DNA from: Candidatus Zixiibacteriota bacterium | GTDB taxonomy: Bacteria > Zixibacteria > MSB-5A5 > SM1-73 | Direction of reading: 5' to 3' | DNA: 5,400 nucleotides | Assembly (NCBI GenBank): GCA_029933635.1 | Contig: JAOZNS010000183.1 | Location: 1-5,400 of the forward strand | Shown: positions 1-5,400 of the stretch, in pieces | How the letters are laid out: the number at the start of each line of letters is the position of its first letter | How positions within the stretch are numbered: position 1 is the first letter of the stretch | The notes under the pieces: generated by a model | The model's database searches: none | What the model saw: the letters and a program-made list of their open reading frames with translations, nothing else | Told to the model about the DNA's origin: nothing | Position numbers and translations under genes: made by a program

Positions 1-191
1 TTTTTGCTATCTTTTTCAGTTGGTTTACCAATTCTTCCTTCATATAGCTCAGACCTGTTATTGTCCCTTGCTTCAAAGAGGACCCTGACGAAGGAACGCG
101 GCGCCCACACCCCCTTTCCTCCCCCACCATTCTGGTTACCATCTGCCTTCCCAGTACCATTTTCCACCACAATTACTATAGATTCTGCCAT
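1..191 (-). CDS. Partial hypothetical protein, C-terminus beyond the left edge
   Basis: I do not recognise this gene. The minus strand is open from an ATG at 191-189 to the window edge, giving 63 full codons. The other two minus-strand frames contain stops in this stretch. The product starts MAESIVIVVENGTGKADG, then has a Gly/Asn-rich turn (NQNGGGGKG, residues 19-27), then a mixed, charged segment with VWAPRSFVRVLFEARD around residues 28-43. There is no signal peptide or membrane segment, unlike the two genes upstream. A Shine-Dalgarno-like GAGGG lies 8 nt before the ATG, but it sits inside the 3' arm of the hairpin at 197-229. The ATG is 54 nt after the stop of the 999-residue gene on the same strand. 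The start is a guess: in-frame GTG codons at residues 8 and 9 could also serve. The frame is short enough to be open by chance, and an opposite-strand frame is also open here. Confidence 0.4.
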   Translation of the reverse strand, partial: MAESIVIVVENGTGKADGNQNGGGGKGVWAPRSFVRVLFEARDNNRSELYEGRIGKPTEKDSK

Positions 192-229
192 AGAAAAGGC
201 CCTCTGTAATTCATTATTACAGAGGGCCT
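191..229 (-). terminator. Rho-independent terminator-like hairpin after the 999-residue gene
   Basis: A perfect 14-bp stem pairs 216-229 with 197-210 around a 5-nt loop (211-215). Read on the minus strand, the arms are AGGCCCTCTGTAAT and ATTACAGAGGGCCT, and the second arm runs into TTTCT. The stem begins 16 nt past the TAG stop at 248-246. Its GC-rich base and short loop fit intrinsic termination. The U-run is short and broken by a C, so termination may be incomplete. The 3' arm also carries the GAGGG that could be the ribosome binding site of the partial frame starting at 191, so an intercistronic hairpin controlling translation is a second reading. Confidence 0.75.
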
Positions 230-245
230 CAAACAAGAACAACCT

Positions 246-3245
246 CTACCTGATAAGAAGCATTCTCCGCACCGCCACGAAATCCCCAGCTTGCAAGTGG
301 TAGAAGTAAACACCCGAACCTACATCCCTACCCAACCCATCCTTCCCATCCCAAATAACCTGGTAGTAGGCGGGCTCCTGATGGGCATTGATAAGGGTTG
401 CAATCCGCTCGCCTAAGATGTTGTAAATCGACAGGGTAACCCAACATGACTTAGGAAGGGCATACCTTATTTGGGTAGCTGGGTTGAAAGGGTTGGGGTA
501 GTTCTGGTAGAGGGAGTAAGCCTTGGGCAGCTCTGGGGAGGTGATGGAGATCACGCCGGACTTACGAGTGGTAAAATGATAGGTTGCGGCGCATTGAGTG
601 ATGAGATCAAACCTGTCTTTGGCCAATACCTTCCAGTAGTAATCTGTTTCCGGTTCCAGGCTATCGGTAAAGGTATAATTGGTGTCCTCCAGCTCAGGGA
701 TCAGCACCGAATCCGAGAAGTCGTTATGGATGGAATAAATCAGAGAATAGGTTATCCTATCACCGGTATCGGGATCATAGGCCCTGTGCCAAATTAAGTT
801 GGGTAGAGGGGATATACCTGTGTCTCCATCTTCAGGATAGATGAGGCTAAACTCCTCAGGTGGTTCAGGGTAGTAAGTAATAAAATGAAATGTCCCCTCG
901 CTCCACCGGCCAGAAGTATTGGTATCCACCGCCTTCACCTTCCACCAATAAGTAGTCTCATCGGTGAGGTCGGTGATAGTCGCCGAGGTATCTGGAAGCC
1001 CCATCATACTATCCCCATGAGTGAAACCGGGGGCTGTATCCCAGAAGAGGTCATAGGTCAGAGTATCTCCAGGGTCAGGGTCCGTAGTCTGATGCCAGGT
1101 TAAGGTGGCGGAGAGTTGCCACACAGTATCACCATCCGCCGGGCTGAGGAGATCAAAGGGCTCGGGTTGATGAGCAACCCAAGGGGTAGCAGAAACCTCA
1201 TTCGATGGATCACTCTCCCCTCTCTCATAGACCGCGGTCACTTTATAATAATATGTTTGACCGTTGATCACCGAGCTATCGTCATAGGCGGTCACCCAAG
1301 GTTGTGTAGAGGCAAGTAGATTAGAAGGGGACGGCTCAAATCCGGGTGAATCTCCCCGATAGAGGTTGTAACTTAATAAAAGCCCCCCCTCTCCCACTTC
1401 TCCGTAGGCCAGGTACTGGATGATGTTGTGCATCAATCTCACCTTTCTGCCGGAACATATAGGAGAATAAGAATTAACCAAACCAGGGAAGGGGAAGCTG
1501 GCAAAGATTACCCTATAGACACCGGAATTGAATTGAAGGGCACAGATTCCAGCCTCTGGAGGAGGAATAGTCCCCGGAAAGTCCCGCAGGAGGTCTGTGC
1601 CCCGGTGGAAAAGCCTATCTATATACAAACCATCCTTTTTAGAAAAGGGGTCCTGGGTGAAGAAACAGAAACCCTGGGCGATTGAACCATCCTCCCCAAA
1701 GATCTGTCCAGTGGTCTGCCCACTCCAGTAATCCTGATAAGTAAAATCAACTTGTAGATAATCATAAGGGAAATCCCCTGGATTAAAAGTCCCTGTGGGA
1801 TACCTGTCCTTGAAGTAATCCTGGGAGGAAAGGAAAAGGCTACCACCAGACCTCAAGTAAGCGGCCAAGTTAGCTTCATCATCAGGGGTAATCGTATCTT
1901 CCGGATGGTTCCCTGCTGTCTCCCCAGTGAACCAGATTACTATATCGTAATCCCTCAAAACCGTTGAATCGGGACCATCGCTGGGATACTCAACCTCCAC
2001 ATAATCATAGGAATATCCCGCGGAATCGAGAGCATCTGTAAAATAGCCAGAAACATCTGCATATCCTGTTCCTGAGCTCCCATCGTCATCGACGAGTAAA
2101 ATAGAAATTCCTGAATAGGGAGTCTCCCAGTCAAGCGGAACATGGCCCTCCAGTTCAGATATGGCCTCCAGATTCACCGGTGAGGCGAGCCCCTGGCGAG
2201 CCAAAATGAAGTCAACTGTAGTCACCTCCCCCTCGGTCACCTCAATTCCTGGCTTCACGCTTCCATAATAACCGCTCGCCGAAGCAGTAACGGTATAGGT
2301 TCCCACCAGAAGGCTGTCAATTAGATAACTCCCATCTGCACCGCTCACATCGCTTCTTTCACCCGCAGAGATTACCGCGCCGGAAATGGGAACATAGTCG
2401 GAATCGGTTACCGTCCCCCCAATGCTCCCATAGTGAGGGGTTAAGGAGAAATTGACGGTAGTCGTCTCATCCTCAGCAACGGCTACCTCAACTGTGTCCG
2501 GGTCATATCCAGTGGCAGAACAAATAACCTGGCGGGTTCCAACCAGTACATTGAGAGAATAATCCCCATTAGAATTACTAATCGTAGAATCGGAATTGGC
2601 TTTGATCTTTGCCCCTTCAATGGGATGTGAGGTAACAACGTTCACTACACGGCCGCTTACCGTTCCATAATGGCCCATTACAGTTAAAATACCATCTATC
2701 TTCTCGAAATACTCTATAGTTACATTGTGGGTGAAATAGTTACCAATGGGAGGGGAACCGGCGTCGTCATCAATGTGAAGCATATATTGTCCAGGTTCTG
2801 CCCCTTCTCTAATGTCAAATACGATATCGAACATCCGATAATGACCAGGCGATATATCCTCATTTCCCACCATACTAAAAACTATCCCCATAGTCGCCCA
2901 ACCATCCTCAACATAACAGTTTCCCTGCATTATGAACGGATTGTTTATAGAGTCATAAAAACACTGTTCCCCCGCATCACTTACATTATAAAGAATCGTA
3001 TTGCAGATAAAGGCTGACGTATCGTAGGAAAGCCCGAAATTTACCGCATCCAAGTCTTCACCGTTCACACTCCCCACAAAACCATAAACTGGGACTCGCA
3101 CTCCGTTATCTCCTGGATAGGCCAAAACAGAACCAACCACCACAGTATCGGGAGATTGAGCCATAATTTCCCCTATGGGGCTAATCCATATTCCTAAAAA
3201 GATAAACAGAAATAGGAAATGGTAAATATTATGTTTTTTGTTCAT
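246..3245 (-). CDS. Secreted multidomain surface protein (cohesin-like, CarboxypepD_reg-like, FnIII, amidotransferase-like insert, type A sorting tail)
   Basis: A 999-residue protein, probably exported through Sec and carried to the surface by its C-terminal tail. Residues 1-29 are a signal peptide (KK, then a hydrophobic core at 8-24, likely cut before QSPDTVV). Residues 31-189 form a cohesin-like beta-sandwich with D160-T172 matching D[DE][AF]GxPPx4FT. Residues 193-269 and 272-349 are two carboxypeptidase-regulatory-like domains (GTVSGRV and GSIGGTV starts). Residues 355-377 look like the first strands of an FnIII domain that resumes at 617-687. Between them, about 378-616, is an amidotransferase-like Rossmann domain (ILLVDDDG, YDIVIWFTG, GGSLFLSSQD) with Ser-Ser-Gln where class I amidotransferases carry the nucleophilic Cys. 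Residues 693-790 and 793-893 are FnIII/Ig-like repeats with YWWKV and YYWKV signatures. Residues 907-999 are the QNYPNPFNP sorting / FlgD-Ig-like tail, ending GVYFYHL...RRMLLIR. The ATG at 3245 follows GGAGG by 4 nt. The ligand is unknown; binding or adhesion is inferred from architecture. Confidence 0.93.
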   Translation of the reverse strand: MNKKHNIYHFLFLFIFLGIWISPIGEIMAQSPDTVVVGSVLAYPGDNGVRVPVYGFVGSVNGEDLDAVNFGLSYDTSAFICNTILYNVSDAGEQCFYDSINNPFIMQGNCYVEDGWATMGIVFSMVGNEDISPGHYRMFDIVFDIREGAEPGQYMLHIDDDAGSPPIGNYFTHNVTIEYFEKIDGILTVMGHYGTVSGRVVNVVTSHPIEGAKIKANSDSTISNSNGDYSLNVLVGTRQVICSATGYDPDTVEVAVAEDETTTVNFSLTPHYGSIGGTVTDSDYVPISGAVISAGERSDVSGADGSYLIDSLLVGTYTVTASASGYYGSVKPGIEVTEGEVTTVDFILARQGLASPVNLEAISELEGHVPLDWETPYSGISILLVDDDGSSGTGYADVSGYFTDALDSAGYSYDYVEVEYPSDGPDSTVLRDYDIVIWFTGETAGNHPEDTITPDDEANLAAYLRSGGSLFLSSQDYFKDRYPTGTFNPGDFPYDYLQVDFTYQDYWSGQTTGQIFGEDGSIAQGFCFFTQDPFSKKDGLYIDRLFHRGTDLLRDFPGTIPPPEAGICALQFNSGVYRVIFASFPFPGLVNSYSPICSGRKVRLMHNIIQYLAYGEVGEGGLLLSYNLYRGDSPGFEPSPSNLLASTQPWVTAYDDSSVINGQTYYYKVTAVYERGESDPSNEVSATPWVAHQPEPFDLLSPADGDTVWQLSATLTWHQTTDPDPGDTLTYDLFWDTAPGFTHGDSMMGLPDTSATITDLTDETTYWWKVKAVDTNTSGRWSEGTFHFITYYPEPPEEFSLIYPEDGDTGISPLPNLIWHRAYDPDTGDRITYSLIYSIHNDFSDSVLIPELEDTNYTFTDSLEPETDYYWKVLAKDRFDLITQCAATYHFTTRKSGVISITSPELPKAYSLYQNYPNPFNPATQIRYALPKSCWVTLSIYNILGERIATLINAHQEPAYYQVIWDGKDGLGRDVGSGVYFYHLQAGDFVAVRRMLLIR
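249..527 (-). repeat. C-terminal sorting module, copy in the 999-residue gene
   Basis: Residues 907-999 align gap-free with residues 469-561 of the 561-residue protein (encoded at 3397-3675), with 50 identities in 93 positions by hand count. Shared landmarks are SL-QNYPNPFN, IRY-LP, VTL, YN-LGE, YY---WDG-D--G, SSGVYFY or GSGVYFY, and a terminal RMLL. Tails of this type (TIGR04183 / FlgD_ig-like) direct type IX secretion in Bacteroidetes. In several uncultivated phyla the same tail occurs where the secretion route is less clear. Confidence 0.85.
1398..2114 (-). other. Amidotransferase-like (ThuA/DUF4350-type) domain nested in an FnIII domain
   Basis: This segment codes for residues 378-616 of the 999-residue protein. 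Residues 381-389 (ILLVDDDG) look like a first beta strand, 395-410 a helix, 432-440 (YDIVIWFTG) a central strand, 455-465 a helix, and 467-476 (GGSLFLSSQD) the strand and elbow where class I glutamine amidotransferases place Cys. RVIFASFPFPGL (578-589) and the helix at 601-612 close the fold. Directly before it is PVNLEAISELEGHVPLDW and directly after is GGLLLSYNLYRGDSPG; joined, these read as a standard FnIII domain of about 93 residues. The family call rests on motif spacing only and the exact borders are uncertain by several residues. Confidence 0.65.
2679..3155 (-). repeat. N-terminal cohesin-like module, copy in the 999-residue gene
   Basis: Residues 31-189 align without gaps to residues 29-187 of the 561-residue protein (encoded at 4519-4995). 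I count 112 identities in 159 positions, about 70%. The conserved parts are the mature N-terminus, the GVRVPVYG strand, the LDAVNFGLSYD strand, a Cys pair (C81 and C95, equivalent to C79 and C93) that could form a disulfide, GHYRMFD, and the DD-AG-PPIGNYFTHNVT segment. The least similar stretch is residues 104-118, a likely exposed loop. This is a coding duplication between adjacent genes, not a mobile repeat. Confidence 0.9.
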
Positions 3246-3263
3246 CCTTCCTCCAAATTGGAG
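3246..3263 (-). promoter_or_regulatory. Ribosome binding site of the 999-residue gene inside a palindrome
   Basis: On the minus strand GGAGG (3254-3250) lies 4 nt before the ATG at 3245, which fixes this start. The site overlaps a perfect 13-bp palindrome, CTCCAAATTGGAG at 3251-3263. In RNA, CTCCA and TGGAG could pair around a 3-nt loop and mask most of the Shine-Dalgarno. A further short dyad, GTTGT/ACAAC with a 6-nt centre, sits just upstream at about 3262-3277. Whether the palindrome is a protein operator, an RNA switch or chance is not settled by sequence. Confidence 0.6.
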
Positions 3264-3276
3264 TTGTATTAAAACA

Positions 3277-3348
3277 ACGGTGTGGCAAAAAGTTAGCCGT
3301 AAACAAAACAGTTACCATTCCGACTTTTTGCCACACCGTCTTTTTTTT
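3277..3348. terminator. Long perfect inverted repeat, probable terminator, possibly bidirectional
   Basis: ACGGTGTGGCAAAAAGT at 3277-3293 is repeated exactly as its reverse complement at 3323-3339, giving a 17-bp perfect stem. The 29-nt interior holds a further 4-bp match (3299-3302 with 3312-3315). On the plus strand the stem runs into C and then eight T (3341-3348), a strong intrinsic-terminator tail. On the minus strand, the direction of the known genes, it runs into TGTTTTAAT, a weaker U-rich tail. It lies 54 nt past the stop of the 561-residue gene and 31 nt before the start of the 999-residue gene. It may therefore reduce or block read-through between them. A small inverted-repeat element is an alternative, but no flanking target duplication is seen. 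Confidence 0.7.
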
Positions 3349-3393
3349 ACTCTCTAAACCTTCTGTTTTGAAACTCGCCAGACGGGGTACCCA

Positions 3394-5079
3394 TCATTTC
3401 AGCAAAAGCATTCTCCCCACATAGCCCTGGTTTGGCAATCCTAACCTATAGAAGTATACCCCACTGGAGACCTTCGATCCTTGTTGATCTGTCCCATCCC
3501 AAAAAGCCGTATAGTAACCAGGGTCTTGCACCTGATGCACCAAGGTCTTTACCTTCTCCCCCAAAAGGTTGTAGACATCAAGGGTAACTTCCACTCGATT
3601 AGGCAGTTCGTAGCGAATAACCGTCTCCATATTAAACGGATTGGGGTAATTTTGATGGAGGGAAAACTCCTTGGGTAACTCTTCCCCCTGTTCTGCCATC
3701 GTAACAGGACATAAACACCCCTCACCGTTGTAATAGGGGTGGGAATTAGTCCCCTGATAAGTAAACAATATGGGCATAGGGGGGGTACCAAAATCATCTC
3801 CTATAAGGAAAGGAATCGAACCATCATATTTCATATGGCAGTAAAAATCAAAGAAATGGTACTTCCCTGGGGGGATGTCATTCTCAAAATTCCAAATATC
3901 AAAAATAACTCCTACCCTGGCCCAGTTTTCAGAGTTATGTATATTAGGTGACCACATACCAATTGAGTCAAGTATACCCTCAGGTACTACGTCACAGAGG
4001 CGAGGGAAGTACATAGGTTCGCCACTAATAATCTGCCCATCCGGAGAATAGACAATCGAGCCCCCATAGAAAATTGAATCACATGTATATAAAACACTAT
4101 CGACAATCAGAAACCTACCATCATACCCCACTGTAAAGGTAATTGCATCCAAATCTAACAGCGAATCCCCACTTTCTACCCCGGAAATCTTACCCCACAC
4201 GGGGATCTTGAATTCAACATTGCGTTTGACATTAATTGTATCCGGAATAAACACCGAATCCAAAGGAGTTACTGAAAAGTTAACCCCAGCGGTAACGGAG
4301 TCCTCTTCAACCTCCACACCCTCTATAGTATCAGGGACGCACGCAGGACCCTTAGCAATTACATCATAGGTTCCAACAAGTAGACTATCTATCTGGTATA
4401 TCCCTGAACTCCAAGTGACTGAACTTCTCCCCCCCGCGATCACCAGAGCTCCATCGATTGGAACTCCAGTAGCCGCACTGGTCACTGTCCCAGAAATTGA
4501 TCCATACTTAAGCTCTTCCACACACAATTTACCATCTACCTTTTCGTAATACTCTACAGTAACATTGTGAGTGAAGTAGTTTCCGATAGGGGGATTACCT
4601 GCTTCATCATCAATGTGTAGCGCGTAACAACCTGGCTGGGCATCCTCACTAACATCGAACACAAGGTCAAACATCCGATAATGGCCAAGTGGAATATCCG
4701 TTGCACCAGTCATACTGAAGACTATTCCCACAGTCACCCAGTTGGTATCCGTATAAATCCTTGGAGTAAACATAAAGGGGTTGGAGATTACATTATAGAA
4801 GCATTCCTCCCCAGCGTCACTCACATTATATAAAATCGTGTCACAGGTAAGAACAGATCTGTCATAGGAGAGGCCAAAGTTAACAGCATCCAAGTTTTCA
4901 CCATTTACATCACCTACATACCCATAGACCGGTACCCTCACACCAGTATCCCCTGGATGGATCAGAACCGAATCGACCACTACTGTATCCGGGGATTGGG
5001 CACAGACCACCTGCCCGCCAAAACCGAAAACAGTCAATAGGAAAACTATACCGATAAACCCAACTGCTCTTTTCATCAT
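3394..5079 (-). CDS. Secreted surface protein with two cohesin-like domains, CarboxypepD_reg-like domain and type A sorting tail
   Basis: A 561-residue protein predicted to be exported and displayed or released at the surface. Residues 1-27 are a signal peptide (K3, R4, hydrophobic core 6-20, cut after VVCA before QSPDTVV); C26 does not fit a lipobox. Residues 29-187 are a cohesin-like domain. Residues 191-271 are a carboxypeptidase-regulatory-like domain (GSISGTV, IDSLLVGTY). Residues 274-460 form a second, diverged cohesin-like domain, recognised by the shared order NWARVGVIFD, DIPPGKYHFFDF and DDFGTPP-ILFT. Residues 469-561 are the QNYPNPFN sorting / FlgD-Ig-like tail. Two ATG codons stand in tandem: GGAGG (5086-5082) is only 2 nt from the first (5079) but 5 nt from the second (5076), so translation may start at 5076 and give 560 residues. 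It is the first gene after the promoter at 5285-5313. No enzyme motif is visible; a binding or scaffold role is inferred. Confidence 0.93.
   Translation of the reverse strand: MMKRAVGFIGIVFLLTVFGFGGQVVCAQSPDTVVVDSVLIHPGDTGVRVPVYGYVGDVNGENLDAVNFGLSYDRSVLTCDTILYNVSDAGEECFYNVISNPFMFTPRIYTDTNWVTVGIVFSMTGATDIPLGHYRMFDLVFDVSEDAQPGCYALHIDDEAGNPPIGNYFTHNVTVEYYEKVDGKLCVEELKYGSISGTVTSAATGVPIDGALVIAGGRSSVTWSSGIYQIDSLLVGTYDVIAKGPACVPDTIEGVEVEEDSVTAGVNFSVTPLDSVFIPDTINVKRNVEFKIPVWGKISGVESGDSLLDLDAITFTVGYDGRFLIVDSVLYTCDSIFYGGSIVYSPDGQIISGEPMYFPRLCDVVPEGILDSIGMWSPNIHNSENWARVGVIFDIWNFENDIPPGKYHFFDFYCHMKYDGSIPFLIGDDFGTPPMPILFTYQGTNSHPYYNGEGCLCPVTMAEQGEELPKEFSLHQNYPNPFNMETVIRYELPNRVEVTLDVYNLLGEKVKTLVHQVQDPGYYTAFWDGTDQQGSKVSSGVYFYRLGLPNQGYVGRMLLLK
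3700..4260 (-). other. Second, diverged cohesin-like domain of the 561-residue protein
   Basis: Residues 274-460 repeat the plan of the N-terminal domain at low identity: a PDTINVKRNVEFKIPVWG opening, LDAITFTVGYD strand, VLYTCDSIFYGG, NWARVGVIFD, DIPPGKYHFFDF, and D428-T440 matching the D[DE][AF]GxPPx4FT signature. It is longer than the first copy, mainly through an insertion before NWARVG (about residues 340-383). A C-terminal CLCPV near 455-459 takes the place of KLCV in the first copy. The paralogous 999-residue protein has no equivalent domain. Confidence 0.7.
4519..4995 (-). repeat. N-terminal cohesin-like module, copy in the 561-residue gene
   Basis: Partner of the module encoded at 2679-3155. 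Residues 29-187 align gap-free with residues 31-189 of the neighbouring protein, and the domain starts at the same residue after signal cleavage in both. The carboxypeptidase-regulatory-like domain follows at the same distance in both proteins, so the shared block extends beyond the cohesin-like domain before the architectures part. Confidence 0.9.
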
Positions 5080-5284
5080 AACCTCCAGCCTTTGACATTT
5101 CTCAGATGTTCCCCAATTTCCTCTCCGTTAAATTCTTTTCTTAATTCACCCCCTTCTTTATTTTGCTCTTCCTTCACACTTTCATATCTCTATACCTACA
5201 ACAGGCTACCACTCAACTGCATAATGACTTAAATTATATAACTTAACCGCTATTTTACCACCCCCTTTCTTTTTAGCAACAACC
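5080..5284 (-). other. Purine-rich leader of the first gene
   Basis: This stretch, together with the upstream 5314-5400, contains no credible gene on either strand. If transcription starts near 5278 the untranslated leader is about 200 nt. On the minus strand it is strongly purine-rich, with blocks such as GAAGAAGGGGG and AAAGAAAGGGGG. I see no riboswitch consensus and no strong hairpin. A perfect TATAAT (minus strand, 5238-5233) lies inside it but has no good -35 partner. It ends with GGAGG at 5086-5082, the Shine-Dalgarno of the 561-residue gene. In 5314-5400 I see nothing definable. Confidence 0.5.
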
Positions 5285-5313
5285 ATATTAGCAAATCGAC
5301 ATCAATATGTCAA
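5285..5313 (-). promoter_or_regulatory. Sigma70-type promoter for the 561-residue gene
   Basis: On the minus strand a perfect TTGACA (5313-5308) is followed after exactly 17 nt by TAATAT (5290-5285). The -10 box matches the consensus at positions 1, 2, 5 and 6. Initiation would fall near 5278, about 200 nt before the ATG. A 5-bp dyad, GACAT-CAAT-ATGTC at 5298-5311, overlaps the -35 box and could be an operator half-site pair. Since the next gene follows on the same strand, this promoter could also feed it if the hairpin at 3277-3339 lets transcripts through. Confidence 0.65.
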
Positions 5314-5400
5314 GCCCTTTTTTAACTTTTTCTGAATGTCCCCCATTTTTTGGTCACTCAAGGGTCAAGCATAGTTGATAAGGATTTGAAGAAGGGAAGA

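Noticed and set aside
4..303. Plus-strand open frame of 99 codons beginning at TTG
   Set aside because: It crosses the terminator stem and the antisense of the conserved sorting tail, and its Ser/Pro/Leu-rich product has no recognisable domain. It is most likely a shadow of minus-strand sequence.
1955..2143. Minus-strand open frames in alternate registers inside the large genes (for example 1955-2143, 1619-1846, 3549-3797, 4910-5098)
   Set aside because: They lie wholly or almost wholly within the well-supported domain-coding frames and encode no recognisable domains; they are shadows.
3277..3339. The inverted repeat as a transposable-element end or MITE
   Set aside because: No target-site duplication flanks it and no second copy is present in the window. 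It remains possible only if copies are found elsewhere in the genome.
5002..5004. Cys26 of the 561-residue protein as a lipoprotein attachment site
   Set aside because: The preceding residues QVV do not fit a lipobox, which needs a small residue just before Cys, and the paralog has a Met at the aligned position. Ordinary signal peptidase cleavage before QSPDTVV fits both.
5076..5180. Short minus-strand frame (about 34 codons from a GTG) in the leader, whose TGA overlaps the ATG of the 561-residue gene
   Set aside because: The overlap looks like translational coupling, but the frame has only a GTG start and no clear Shine-Dalgarno, and its Glu/Lys/Gly-rich product is what any purine-rich stretch would give.
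5175..5225. Nine-codon minus-strand leader frame (ATGCAGTTG...TAG)
   Set aside because: It has no good ribosome binding site, no run of regulatory codons and no associated attenuator hairpin.

Overview
The window holds two large, complete genes for secreted multidomain proteins. Both lie on the minus strand, so the reading order runs from right to left. A possible third gene on the same strand is cut by the left edge. There are no recognisable RNA genes, CRISPR arrays, transposases or phage genes.

Likely source: both proteins have a Sec signal peptide, serial beta-sandwich domains and a C-terminal module with the QNYPNPFN motif. This type A sorting / FlgD-Ig-like tail is typical of Bacteroidetes-related (FCB group) bacteria and of uncultivated phyla such as Zixibacteria, KSB1, Latescibacteria, WOR-3 and Marinimicrobia. 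The lineage is inferred from this protein style only; I see no phylogenetic marker gene.

Layout, right to left: 5400-5080 is a gene-free stretch with a near-consensus sigma70-type promoter (5313-5285) and a purine-rich leader of about 200 nt. 5079-3394 encodes a 561-residue protein: signal peptide, cohesin-like domain, carboxypeptidase-regulatory-like domain, second diverged cohesin-like domain, sorting tail. 3393-3246 is an intergenic gap with a long perfect inverted repeat and a palindrome over the next ribosome binding site. 3245-246 encodes a 999-residue protein: signal peptide, cohesin-like domain, two carboxypeptidase-regulatory-like domains, a fibronectin type III (FnIII) domain that seems to be split by an inserted amidotransferase-like Rossmann domain, two more FnIII/Ig-like domains and a sorting tail. 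229-191 is a terminator-like hairpin, and 191-1 is an open frame running off the window.

The two proteins are paralogous at their ends (about 70% identity in the N-terminal domain and 54% in the tail, counted by hand) but differ in the middle. They look like a tandem duplicate pair whose central modules were exchanged. Both are probably exported and displayed or released at the cell surface, where the beta-sandwich domains would act in adhesion or scaffolding. No catalytic residues are evident, so an enzymatic role is not supported. The points most worth following are the nested domain, the D[DE][AF]GxPPx4FT signature shared by three cohesin-like domains, and the unusual hairpins around the translation starts.
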